In this document: one piece after another, positions 1 to 8,325 of the stretch
Layout of the letters: each line of letters starts with the position of its first letter
Numbering within the stretch: position 1 is the first letter of the stretch
Assembly (NCBI RefSeq): GCF_014201505.1
Contig: NZ_JACHEO010000006.1
Span: forward strand, 1-64,000
Direction: 5' to 3'
DNA: 64,000 nucleotides
Origin: Desulfoprunum benzoelyticum
Lineage (GTDB): Bacteria; Desulfobacterota; Desulfobulbia; Desulfobulbales; Desulfocapsaceae
Notes under the pieces: model-generated
Told to the model about the DNA's origin: nothing
The model's database searches: none
What the model saw: the letters and a program-made list of their open reading frames with translations, nothing else
Position numbers and translations under genes: made by a program

Positions 1-111
1 CGGGGCAGCAGCAAGGCGGAAGCAGACTCATTCCTGGGCGAGACGGGAAACCTCCGTTTTCCCATTGACAATACTTATCATGGATGACCCCATTTATCGA
101 TTTTTTCGGGA

Positions 112-1164
112 TCAATCCTGCCCGAAATGTCGATCAATAAAGTCTGCATGGATCATCCGTGCGGTTTCCATGGTTCGTTGATCACTGATCGCGACCAGGT
201 CGGCGTAGATGAGAATCGGATGGACGGTATCACCTGCGCCGAAGCCATCAACCGGAGGCCAGAACCGTTCCAGTATTTCAACGTTGCCCCGGGGATCCTT
301 TTTCAACCTGCAGTCGAGCACGAGTTCGGCCAAACGGTTTTTGTCCGCATACAGCGTGACTGTACCCGGTTTCAGGTATCCGGTCAGTTTCGCTGCGGCG
401 ACCTCGCCGCCCCATTGGGCGACGATCGGATCGAGCCGGGTGTTGTCCCACCAGTTGCCGTCTCCCCGGAAGCGGCCCAGCAGAATCTTCGGTTTGAGAA
501 CGTCGGGATAGGCCATGACCCATCGCTCGAGAAGAGATTTTCTCTCCTGCAACATCTTCCCCCTTTTTCCCATATCGACGATAAAACCTTTGCGGATCAT
601 ATCCATCATGGTGCTGTTGACGGTTCCCAGGGCAACATGTGCCATCTCGGCGAGTTCGCGATACGGTCGGCCGACGAGGTCCGGCCGGCAGAGCAGGAGA
701 TACGCGATCTTCAATCCCACCCCTTTGAAGAGGCGTACGGCGGGAACGGCGGTTTCCGCCGTTTTCGGTCTGTTGCCTGTGACGAAGATGAACAGCGGCG
801 GTTGATTGATGAAGGCGTTTCCGGCCGTGTCGATAAACTGGACGCCACGGGCGTGCAGTCTCGCCGCAGCTTCGGGAGAGACGTATCGTGTTGCTGTCAG
901 GAAGGGGGATTGCGCCTTGTCGTTGTCGATCAGAGCCAGGAACTCCACCGCTCTGGTAAACCGGTTCCTGACCTGGACACGCCACACGATCTGCAGTCCG
1001 AAAACCTGGGCCCGAACGGCGCAATCGTATCCCTGCTCGCGAAGGTTGGGATCCGGCTCCACCTCGTATTCCAGCGGAACCAGCTTCTTCAGCGCGTCCA
1101 GTGCCTGGTGGAGGATGACTTCATTTTCCGCCGCCGGATTATGTTCAATGTTTTTCTTGTTCAT
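112..1164 (-). CDS. AbiEi-like antitoxin / transcriptional regulator (COG4861-like)
   Basis: 350 aa. The N-terminal half resembles the restriction-endonuclease-like region of COG4861/AbiEi_2 proteins, and residues about 150-215 look like a winged helix (RPYRELAEMAHVALGTVNST, then MIRKGFIV). Such proteins are usually annotated as type IV toxin-antitoxin antitoxins or regulators. It lies downstream of the AbiEii toxin gene on the same strand, separated from it by 254 bp of repeat DNA. A small inverted repeat TGTTCA-N6-TGAACA (1158-1175) overlaps its start codon and could be its own operator. No clear ribosome binding site is visible. The family call rests on remembered sequence features, and whether it works with the neighbouring toxin is unknown. 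Confidence 0.6.
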   Translation of the reverse strand: MNKKNIEHNPAAENEVILHQALDALKKLVPLEYEVEPDPNLREQGYDCAVRAQVFGLQIVWRVQVRNRFTRAVEFLALIDNDKAQSPFLTATRYVSPEAAARLHARGVQFIDTAGNAFINQPPLFIFVTGNRPKTAETAVPAVRLFKGVGLKIAYLLLCRPDLVGRPYRELAEMAHVALGTVNSTMMDMIRKGFIVDMGKRGKMLQERKSLLERWVMAYPDVLKPKILLGRFRGDGNWWDNTRLDPIVAQWGGEVAAAKLTGYLKPGTVTLYADKNRLAELVLDCRLKKDPRGNVEILERFWPPVDGFGAGDTVHPILIYADLVAISDQRTMETARMIHADFIDRHFGQD

Positions 1165-1260
1165 TTTTTTTGAACATACAAATATATTGAACAGAGGTCA
1201 AGGCAAAGGGGGACAGATTGATCTGTAAACGACTAAAATTTCTGTCGATCCCTCCACCCC

Positions 1261-1385
1261 TGTCGAGCGAAGCGAGAAATCTCGATGTTCCCGGTAGGGC
1301 GAAGGTCGAGACTCTCTCCCCGTTGTCATTTCGTTTTTTCTCCCTGTCATTTCGAAGCGAAGCGAGAAATTTTGTCTTTCCGCTG
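1261..1385 (+). repeat. Interspersed repeat, two units 90 bp apart
   Basis: Two copies of the core GCGAGAAAT(C/T) begin at 1272 and 1362, each preceded by GAGCGAA or GAAGCGAA. The flanking blocks (TTCCCGGTAGGGC..., GTCATTTCGTTTTTTCTCC...) also recur near 4690. Same family and same 90-bp period as the array at 4621-5110. It fills the gap between the two Abi-related genes. Confidence 0.85.
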
Positions 1386-1418
1386 AGATCCGGCTCTGCA
1401 GAGATCTCTCCCTCCGGT

Positions 1419-2240
1419 TCAGACAAAAACCACCTTGCCGGCCAGATCCTGAAAATATGACAACGACCAGATATCCAAAGCCTCAGGCGACCGGACAAAT
1501 GGCTGCACATCTCTTTTAGCCACGCTCACATCCAGCGATTGAATACGCTCTTTCAGCAGTTGGAAAAAATCATCCCGCGTCAACTCACCGGCCTGCCAGT
1601 CACCACTTTGCCGGGCTCGCTCCTCCAGATGCCTGAGATTCAGCGGCGTAGAGTTTTGCACATACCATTCAAAATCGAACCAGTCGCGCCCCTTCACCCT
1701 GTTTTTCCAGCGACGAAAGAGCAAGGCGTGCATTTTGCCCGCAAACAAGTCCGGCAGTGCATAGCACTTGACATAAAATGAATAGGGCTGAACCAGCAGC
1801 TTTTCTTCCGTCGCAAAGCCGCCGGGAGGGTCAGTATCCACCTCAAACTTGATTTTCAGGGTGCGCTGCCCAGTCACTTTGACGTCGTATATGCTGGTGC
1901 CTTTTTTGAGAAAAGCAGACACCACTGCCGATTGTACCGACTTACGTCGCTGAGAAATCTCCACCTCGATGCCAAAGGCGGAAAACTCCTCTTCCAGCGC
2001 TTTGAAGTAAGGCTCCAGAGAGAAATCGACATCCGTGGTCAACAGCGAAAAATCCAGATCCTCGGAAAAGCGGGGCAATCCGTAGAAAATTCGTAAACAG
2101 GTGCCGCCATACAACGCAGCCTTGTCAAAAAATCCCGCCCGTTGCAAGCCCGCCAGAGCGATCTCCTGCATCACTTCCCGCAGGGCATGGTGGCCCTCCT
2201 CCCTGGCATACCGCGACAGCATCTGTTCAATCACCTTCAC
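1419..2240 (-). CDS. abiEii: AbiEii-family nucleotidyltransferase toxin
   Basis: 273 aa nucleotidyltransferase of the AbiEii/AbiGii group, the toxin half of type IV toxin-antitoxin systems. The signature is YGGTCLRIFYGLPRFSEDLDF at about residues 44-64: the GGT turn of the nucleotidyltransferase fold followed by the metal-binding DLDF. Known AbiEii-family toxins transfer nucleotides to RNA substrates and can abort phage infection. The start codon overlaps the stop of the AbiEi-like gene (2237-2240), the usual coupled order antitoxin then toxin. The C-terminus runs close to the downstream repeat block. The frame is intact with no missing motif noted. Confidence 0.85.
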   Translation of the reverse strand: MKVIEQMLSRYAREEGHHALREVMQEIALAGLQRAGFFDKAALYGGTCLRIFYGLPRFSEDLDFSLLTTDVDFSLEPYFKALEEEFSAFGIEVEISQRRKSVQSAVVSAFLKKGTSIYDVKVTGQRTLKIKFEVDTDPPGGFATEEKLLVQPYSFYVKCYALPDLFAGKMHALLFRRWKNRVKGRDWFDFEWYVQNSTPLNLRHLEERARQSGDWQAGELTRDDFFQLLKERIQSLDVSVAKRDVQPFVRSPEALDIWSLSYFQDLAGKVVFV

Positions 2241-2899
2241 CGGGCTTCCTCCAGCACCTGCATCAGGGCGTGCAACTGGCGCGCCTTGTGACCGGATTCG
2301 GCGTATTGCGCCACCACCGCCACATCCAGCCCGACCAACGCCTCTTCATCCAGGCGCAGGTCTTCGAACAAAAATACCTGCATGGCGTCACGGCTTCGAG
2401 CGCGCAGGTTGCGGGTGAGCAAGACCTTGTCGCACAGGGCCTTTTCAGGGCCGGCGATCAGAAACGTCTCACGTTCCGACGCCTGTTCCTGCCGCATCCC
2501 CACAGGAAACAGGCTTTGCGGCGCCGTCAGATAGGAAAACCGCCCCAACGCGTTGTCAAACACCCGACTGCGACGCATGCACACCGATGTCACCTCGTAC
2601 ACCCGCTCGGGGATCAGGCCATGCCAGAACAGGGCGTAATCCAGCGACACGCAGGACGGTCCGTACAGTCGGTTGGCCACCAGCGGCAAGGACAGCTCGC
2701 CCTTGCGCCAGGGCGGCCCGGCCACATAGAGCCCCCGCTTGAGCGGTACCAGGTCGCCACGCCTCAACCATTCGGCGATCTTGTCATTCGGACGCCGATA
2801 CCCCTTCAGCAGAAGCATCAACGTCCCATGACTGAAAGGTACGGCACCAAACTGTTCCAGTTTATACTCCCGTATCATGCCATTTGTCTTTTTTTGCAT
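2237..2899 (-). CDS. abiEi: AbiEi-family type IV antitoxin
   Basis: 220 aa. The start of the protein fits the AbiEi winged-helix pattern (PFSHGTLMLLLKGYRRPNDKIAEWLRRGDLVPLKRGLYV), followed by the C-terminal antitoxin domain (GPSCVSLDYALFWHGLIPERVYEVTSV; GPEKALCDKVLL). AbiEi proteins repress their own operon and neutralise the AbiEii toxin. The first ATG (2899) lies inside a perfect 15-bp inverted repeat, so the ATG at 2878 is a possible alternative start; neither has a good ribosome binding site. The stop overlaps the toxin start by four bases. Confidence 0.85.
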   Translation of the reverse strand: MQKKTNGMIREYKLEQFGAVPFSHGTLMLLLKGYRRPNDKIAEWLRRGDLVPLKRGLYVAGPPWRKGELSLPLVANRLYGPSCVSLDYALFWHGLIPERVYEVTSVCMRRSRVFDNALGRFSYLTAPQSLFPVGMRQEQASERETFLIAGPEKALCDKVLLTRNLRARSRDAMQVFLFEDLRLDEEALVGLDVAVVAQYAESGHKARQLHALMQVLEEAR

Positions 2900-2932
2900 A
2901 GATAATCGAAAAATATCCGATTATCTATGCAA
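2894..2932. promoter_or_regulatory. Perfect 15-bp inverted repeat, probable AbiEi operator
   Basis: Arms TTGCATAGATAATCG (2894-2908) and CGATTATCTATGCAA (2918-2932) are exact reverse complements with a 9-nt AT-rich spacer. The site overlaps the presumed abiEi start. AbiEi proteins are known to bind inverted repeats in their own promoters, so autoregulation is the natural reading. Confidence 0.75.
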
Positions 2933-2990
2933 TATCCACATAAAACAGCTGCAGCAATGATAGTGCTAGCAAAAGAACAGGGGGGAGCTT

Positions 2991-3020
2991 GTCATTTCGA
3001 AGCGAAGCGAGAAATCTCAT
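2991..3020 (+). repeat. Single copy of the interspersed repeat overlapping a gene end
   Basis: GTCATTTCGAAGCGAAGCGA followed by GAAATCTC is the same core as the arrays at 4.6 and 23.7 kb. It overlaps the 3' end and stop codon of the histidine kinase gene. Confidence 0.8.
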
Positions 3021-4584
3021 GCTGCCGAGAATGCCCATTTTTGCTTCGAGCAAACACCTCTCCCCCCCCCATCGCCAATCGCACGCCAGGAAGCTCGACA
3101 TGGATCTCCGCCCCCACCCCAGAACTTTCAGCCCATATCCGGCCGCCGGCCGCCTCGACAATCGAATGCGATACCGCCAGGCCAAGCCCCGTCCCCTTGC
3201 CAGGGGCCTTGGTGGTATAGAACGGGTCGAAGATCGTCTCGAGACTGTCGGCGGCGATCCCTTGGCCGTTATCGGCGATCAACACCTCCACCATGAGTCG
3301 GTCGTCACCGCCGCAGCGACAGTCGACATCGATCCGTCCCGGATGCCCCTCGCCCATCTCCCAGATGCTGTCGGCGGCGTTGAGCAGGCAGTTGAGAAAC
3401 ACCTGGCGCAGCTCGCCGGCGTTGGCGACGACGATGTCGGCCCCCTCGCCGCAGTGCCGCTGGAAACGGAGCTCCGGCGCCCGTTTCTGGGCCCGGAACA
3501 TGTCGATGACCTCGGCGAGCAGGGCCTGCACCGCCACCGGCTCGGGGGCCTGGGACGAGGAGCGGGAAAAATCGAGCAACTGATGGATGAGATGGTTGAT
3601 GCGCTGCAGTTCGGCGATCGCCCGCCGGGAGAACTGGCGCCGGTCTTCCGCCGCCAGGTCGGCATTGTCCAGCAGTTCGAGATAGCCCTGGACGATGCCG
3701 ATGGGGTTACCGATCTCGTGCGCCAGCCCCGCCGCCAGCCGCCCCACCGCCGCCAGCTTCTCGGCCCGGACCATCTCCTTCTGGGTCGCGACCAGTTGCA
3801 GATTGGCCTGCTCCAGGGAGTGGACGGAGGCGCGCAACTTCTGCCGATCCTCCTCGATCCGCGCCAGCATCCGGTTGAGGGCCAGCGACAGCTGCCCGAG
3901 TTCGCTCCCGACCTCGCCGCCGATGAAGGCGACGCCATCGCCATAATCATAGGATTCCGAGGTCTTGACCAAACGCTCGAGCGGGCGGACGACGAGACGG
4001 TCAAGCCGGGACAGGCCGATGATCGTCAGCAACAGCACATTGATCAGGATCCAGGCGAAGATGATCTTGCCGTGCTGGAGGACGAGGTGGGAGGCGGTGG
4101 TGATATCGATGATCAGCCCCAGCCCCGCCGCCGCTGCCCCCTCCGCTGCGACCGGGCGGGCGAGCAGCAGCTGTTTGTCGCCGAAAAAGATGCCGCCGAC
4201 TGTGGCACCGGCAAAACGGACGATGTGGCGGTTGGTCTGCACCGCCTCGCCGATGACCTCTTGCAGCTGCAGCGGTGCAGCCGTCATCCCGGCGTAGACG
4301 ACCGTGCGATCGCCAACGTAGGCGGCCTCGCGACAGGAGGGACCGACGGCGCGGCACAGCTGCTGCAGGTCTGTCGCCTGGATCGCCACCGGTGCTTTGC
4401 CCCGAGCGACCAGGATCTCCCACCGGCCGACAACGGCCTGGGCATGGCTGACCTCCACCGTGACGATCTGCCGCTGCCAGAACAGGACGATGACGATATT
4501 GCCGAGTATCGTCGCACATGCCAGCAACAGAAACATCGTCGCCGAGATATTGAGTTTGAGCCCCGAGGAACGCATCCAGATCAC
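2992..4584 (-). CDS. Membrane sensor histidine kinase (orphan)
   Basis: 530 aa. Membrane helix at about 12-38, an extracytoplasmic sensor of roughly 130 residues, a second helix at 173-193, HAMP at about 194-247, then a coiled stretch and the kinase core. The H-box is GLAHEIGNP with His289; the N-box is ELRQVFLNCLLNAADS; the G-boxes are DNGQGIAADS and GTGLGLAVSHSI. HisKA type with HATPase_c. No response regulator is adjacent, so the partner is unknown. The last residues, HEISRFASK, and the stop are encoded by the interspersed repeat, so the tail beyond the HATPase fold is not native to the family. The start may be GTG 4584 or ATG 4575. Confidence 0.9.
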   Translation of the reverse strand: MIWMRSSGLKLNISATMFLLLACATILGNIVIVLFWQRQIVTVEVSHAQAVVGRWEILVARGKAPVAIQATDLQQLCRAVGPSCREAAYVGDRTVVYAGMTAAPLQLQEVIGEAVQTNRHIVRFAGATVGGIFFGDKQLLLARPVAAEGAAAAGLGLIIDITTASHLVLQHGKIIFAWILINVLLLTIIGLSRLDRLVVRPLERLVKTSESYDYGDGVAFIGGEVGSELGQLSLALNRMLARIEEDRQKLRASVHSLEQANLQLVATQKEMVRAEKLAAVGRLAAGLAHEIGNPIGIVQGYLELLDNADLAAEDRRQFSRRAIAELQRINHLIHQLLDFSRSSSQAPEPVAVQALLAEVIDMFRAQKRAPELRFQRHCGEGADIVVANAGELRQVFLNCLLNAADSIWEMGEGHPGRIDVDCRCGGDDRLMVEVLIADNGQGIAADSLETIFDPFYTTKAPGKGTGLGLAVSHSIVEAAGGRIWAESSGVGAEIHVELPGVRLAMGGGEVFARSKNGHSRQHEISRFASK

Positions 4585-4620
4585 CGTGAGTTATACATCA
4601 TGTGATAAATCAAGTGCATA

Positions 4621-5110
4621 CCATTATTTCGAGCCCCCCTTCAGCCATTTCAAAGAGAAGCGAAAAATCCCGTTGTTCCCGGTAGGGCAAAGGCCAAGAC
4701 ACCCACCCCCACTGTCATTTCGTTTTTTCTCCCTGTCATTTCGAAGCGAAGCGAGAAATCTCGCTTTTCCCACCGGGGCAAACGCCAAGCCACCCACCCC
4801 CACCGTCATTCCGAGCCCCCTTTTGTCATTCCGAGCGAAGCGAGAAATCTTGCTTTTCCCACCGGGGCCAAGACCAAAACAGCCACCCCCACTGTCATTC
4901 CGAGCCCCCTTTTGTCATTCCGAGCGAAGCGAGAAATCTCATCATTCCCGCCGGGGCAAAGCCAAGACGCCCACCCCCACCGTCATTCCGAGCCCCCCTT
5001 TCGTCATTTCGAAGCGAAGCGAGAAATCTCATCATTCCCGACAGGGCAAACGCCAAGCCACCCACCCCCGCCGTCATTTCGAAGCGAAGCGAGAAATCTT
5101 GCTTTTCCCC
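4621..5110 (+). repeat. Array of six interspersed-repeat units, about 90-bp period
   Basis: Gene-free stretch. The core GCGAGAAATC (first copy degenerate) begins at 4660, 4751, 4840, 4929, 5019 and 5089, giving spacings of 91, 89, 89, 90 and 70. Each unit carries the core, then a block like TTCCCRCCGGGGCAAA, then a C-rich block CCACCCCCAC, then GTCATTCCGAGCCCCCTTT. The spacers are conserved, so this is not CRISPR. Between 5110 and the promoter at 5411 nothing else is recognisable. Confidence 0.9.
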
Positions 5111-5410
5111 GCCAGAAACCACTCCCTTGCACGAAAATCCAGGCTCATTGTGGCATAGATGGATATCTTTGGAAAGGCAAATCAGGATGTTAGACGGAAG
5201 GAACTACTTTCAAGCAGGAACTTGAGTGGCCGGATCTCATCCGACCACCCACAGGTGACACTTTTTGTCACCATTGCGCAAAATTCGTCACCTCAATAGA
5301 AAATGAATAAACCCTTCCATCATCCATGCCGGAACCAATACCAACCATCACCCCAGATAACCCTCAAAAATCAATTATAAAATCAAAAAACCACATTCCC
5401 TCTTGACTCT

Positions 5411-5426
5411 TGGCATCAAAATTGCT
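5411..5426 (+). promoter_or_regulatory. Sigma-54 promoter (-24/-12) of pilA
   Basis: TGGCATCAAAATTGCT matches the consensus TGGCAC-N5-TTGCW with GG and GC ten bases apart. The predicted start lies near 5438, about 65 nt before the pilA ATG. pilA genes of many proteobacteria use sigma-54 with PilR; no pilS/pilR pair is in the window. Confidence 0.85.
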
Positions 5427-5503
5427 TTAAACGATTCCAGTTTGTCAGAAAGCGTTTCTCAAACCGGCAGTACCCCTAAAAACCTCTTAAAGGAGAAAAG
5501 AAC

Positions 5504-5944
5504 ATGACACTGAAGAAACTGACCCTCAACCGGAACCAGAAAGGTTTCACCCTGATCGAGCTCATGATCGTCATCGCCATCATCGGTATCCTGGCAGCGA
5601 TCGCCATCCCGAACTATATTTCGTACCGTGACAAATCCTTCTGCTCAGCTGCAGAGAGTGATGCTCAGGCTGTTGCCTCCGGTTTGGCTGATTATTTCGC
5701 TATCCCAGGTAATACAACCCACTCTAATGTTACCGCTGGTGCTATCTCTGTTCCTTTCCCAGGAGGCCAACCTATAAATATGAGTGGAAAAAATACTGTT
5801 GAAGTGACTGCGGGGACAGGTACCAATCTGAATACCTATAGAATAAGAGTAACCGATGCAGGTGGACGTTGTCCGTCCACTTATCAACAAGGCAGTGCAA
5901 AGTGGAGCAAAACCAACCCAGGTATTTATAGCATTACCCTGTAA
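5504..5944 (+). CDS. pilA: Type IV major pilin
   Basis: 146 aa prepilin. Class III signal with cleavage expected between Gly14 and Phe15 ([18 protein letters not shown]), and Glu19 as the mature Glu5. The hydrophobic N-terminal helix is followed by a short globular domain. There are exactly two cysteines, Cys47 and Cys123, suited to a disulfide across the C-terminal region. The start follows a clear AAAGGAG site. It is intermediate in length between the short conductive Geobacter PilA and full-length type IVa pilins. Preceded by a sigma-54 promoter, followed by a terminator, and then by membrane glycosyltransferase-like genes and a disulfide-forming fusion protein. Confidence 0.93.
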   Translation: MTLKKLTLNRNQKGFTLIELMIVIAIIGILAAIAIPNYISYRDKSFCSAAESDAQAVASGLADYFAIPGNTTHSNVTAGAISVPFPGGQPINMSGKNTVEVTAGTGTNLNTYRIRVTDAGGRCPSTYQQGSAKWSKTNPGIYSITL

Positions 5945-5968
5945 TCCTCATCAGTCATTTTCAATTTC

Positions 5969-6005
5969 AACAGGCGTCCCTTACTCAAGGGTCGCCTGTT
6001 TTTTT
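5969..6005 (+). terminator. Rho-independent terminator after pilA
   Basis: AACAGGCGTCCCT pairs with AGGGTCGCCTGTT (one mismatch) and is followed by a T-run. It would let pilA be expressed more strongly than the genes downstream. Confidence 0.85.
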
Positions 6006-6028
6006 ATAGCTACCAACAAACAATTTAT

Positions 6029-8140
6029 ATGAACATATCAGAAGATGCATACCCCACCAAGTTTACTGGATTCACGACTCAATCAATATGGTGGCATCTC
6101 CATTCCTTCGGGATTCTATTTCTCTTCATCGTAATCAGTTATAGTAACACCCTGTCTACTGACTGGCATCTTGACGATTTTCCGAATATCATTGAAAATG
6201 AAAAGCTACATCTCACTTCATTTAATTTAGACTCTATTAACCAGGTTTTTTTCGCCCACCCGCGTGAAGAAGGACGGCTTTTCCGGCCAGTTGCCTATCT
6301 TTCCTTTGCCCTCAACTGGTATCTCGGTGCGGATAACGTCTTTGGCTATCATCTCGTCAATATCCTCTTTCATTGGGGAACGGCCGTATTGCTCTATCTG
6401 GTGGTTCTCCAATTATTGGAAACCCCAGTCCTGCAGAAACGGTCGATCAGCACCAAACACCAAGCGGCGTTGCTCACCGCCCTGTTATGGGCGATGAATC
6501 CAGTGCAGACCCAGGCCGTGACCTACATTGTCCAGCGCATGGCCGTACTTGCCACTTTATTCTTCCTCGCCGCTTTCCTTTGCTACCTGATGGGCCGTCG
6601 TGATCGCCCGAGAATGAAACAATTCTACTGGTTCCTGGCCGGATTGGTCTGTTTCGTTCTTTCCTTGGGCTCCAAGGAGAACGTTATAACCTTGCCAGCA
6701 GTTCTTGTGCTTGTGGAAGGATTTTTTTTTCAATCCTTCAGCAAAATTAAAAAGCAGCACATTCTTCTCGGCGCCGGCCTCCTCTTCATCTGTGGAGTCG
6801 CCGCCTATCTCCTTACCAACGGCAACCCTCTCGGGAGCATTTTCAATTACGAACATCGCAGTTTCACCCTCTGGCAACGGGTCCTGACGGAAAGCCGGAT
6901 CATGGTCTTCTACCTGTCGCTGCTGTTTTTCCCGGCGCCATTCCGTCTCTCTCTCGATCACGACGTTATTCTCTCCACCTCGCTGTTCCAACCATTAACC
7001 ACAATTTTCTCGATCACCTTTCTTGTCGTTTTAACGCTTTGGGCGCTATGGAAGCATAAAACCTGGCCGATCACCTCGTTTGCGATCCTTTTTTTCCTCC
7101 TCAACCATGTCATCGAATCGTCCGTCTTCCCGCTTGAGTTGATCTTCGAACATCGCAACTATCTGCCCTCCCTCTTTCTCTTCCTGCCCATCGCCGTGCT
7201 CCTGGTCGATGCCTACAACGGCGAGCGACTGCAGACTGCACCAGTCCTACGCCACACATTAGCCGGCGCCGTCCTGCTGACCTTATGCGCCTTATCTGTT
7301 GCGACATACACCCGCAATAACGTCTGGCGCACCGAGCAAAGCCTGTGGGAAGATGGGGTGGCCAAGGCGCCGGGACAGAGTCGTCCCTATATCAATCTCG
7401 CCGTTACCTATCAGAAGTTGGGCCGAAATGACGAGGCATTCGAACTGAGTCGACAATCCCTCTCCAAAAACTCTCCCACTCCGACAAAAGACCGGATGCG
7501 AGCCTACAACAATATGGGGAACATTGCCGCGGGTAAGGGCAACTATAAAGAAGCTATTGGCTATTACCAGCAGGCATTGCAGGCCAATGAAAACGAGTCT
7601 TCGCATTACTACCTTTACAAGACGTTGCTGGCCGACCGCCAATTCGATGCAGCCAAGAAAGAACTCGAAGGACTGATGCAGAAGAACCCAAACGACGGGC
7701 ATCTGATGACCAACATGGGAGTTGTTCTGGCGCTTGAGGGCCAGTACCCCCAGGCCATCGCCATGTTGCACGCCACTCTCGATACCGCAGATAAAAAGAG
7801 TTTCGCGCATATACGAACTGTCGCCACTCTCGGCAGCATCCTCAGCAGAAATGGTGACTACCAGGGAGCGGAGCAGCAATTCAAGACACTGTTTTCCATC
7901 TCCGAACCGCGCCTACCCCTGCTCTGTGTGATCGGCAACCACCTGCGCCAGAACAATAGAGAGGCAGCCAAGGCCCAGCTGAAAGAATTGTACAAGCATT
8001 TCAGATCTGAAGACCTGCTGAGCACCGTCACCTCGGCGGCCAGCCAGGAAATCCTGTTTCCTGTCGATACGCAAGAGCTGATCGATTTCATTCGTTCCAC
8101 TTCCGACCCTGGGCAGACTCCCGATGACCGGAAGTTGTAA
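6029..8140 (+). CDS. GT-C-like membrane protein with C-terminal TPR repeats
   Basis: 703 aa. About ten membrane helices in residues 20-430, with an early extracytoplasmic loop STDWHLDDFPNIIEN carrying the Asp-Asp pair typical of GT-C glycosyltransferases. Residues about 440-670 form TPR repeats (for example RPYINLAVTYQKLGRNDEAFEL and MRAYNNMGNIAAGKGNYKEAIGYYQQAL). This resembles the bacterial TMTC/PMT-like plus TPR proteins. It starts 24 nt after the pilA terminator with no obvious ribosome binding site. The position suggests a role in modifying pilin or another exported protein; the substrate cannot be read from sequence. Confidence 0.75.
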   Translation: MNISEDAYPTKFTGFTTQSIWWHLHSFGILFLFIVISYSNTLSTDWHLDDFPNIIENEKLHLTSFNLDSINQVFFAHPREEGRLFRPVAYLSFALNWYLGADNVFGYHLVNILFHWGTAVLLYLVVLQLLETPVLQKRSISTKHQAALLTALLWAMNPVQTQAVTYIVQRMAVLATLFFLAAFLCYLMGRRDRPRMKQFYWFLAGLVCFVLSLGSKENVITLPAVLVLVEGFFFQSFSKIKKQHILLGAGLLFICGVAAYLLTNGNPLGSIFNYEHRSFTLWQRVLTESRIMVFYLSLLFFPAPFRLSLDHDVILSTSLFQPLTTIFSITFLVVLTLWALWKHKTWPITSFAILFFLLNHVIESSVFPLELIFEHRNYLPSLFLFLPIAVLLVDAYNGERLQTAPVLRHTLAGAVLLTLCALSVATYTRNNVWRTEQSLWEDGVAKAPGQSRPYINLAVTYQKLGRNDEAFELSRQSLSKNSPTPTKDRMRAYNNMGNIAAGKGNYKEAIGYYQQALQANENESSHYYLYKTLLADRQFDAAKKELEGLMQKNPNDGHLMTNMGVVLALEGQYPQAIAMLHATLDTADKKSFAHIRTVATLGSILSRNGDYQGAEQQFKTLFSISEPRLPLLCVIGNHLRQNNREAAKAQLKELYKHFRSEDLLSTVTSAASQEILFPVDTQELIDFIRSTSDPGQTPDDRKL

Positions 8141-8325
8141 TGGGTAGGATTCTGTCCTCTCCGTTCATACACGCCGGCAACGATGTCATCTAAGGTCCCT
8201 TGCGCATGACCAACCCTTTTGTATGACGTAAAAAAACGTTCTTGTTCATCCCTCGATGGCAAGTGGAATGGCAATCAATCGACCATAACCAAAGTCAGAT
8301 CTCTATCACGCCAGCAAGCACCGGA

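Noticed and set aside
4621-5110. CRISPR array
   Set aside because: Units are 90 bp with conserved spacers, no cas genes, and copies occur singly elsewhere.
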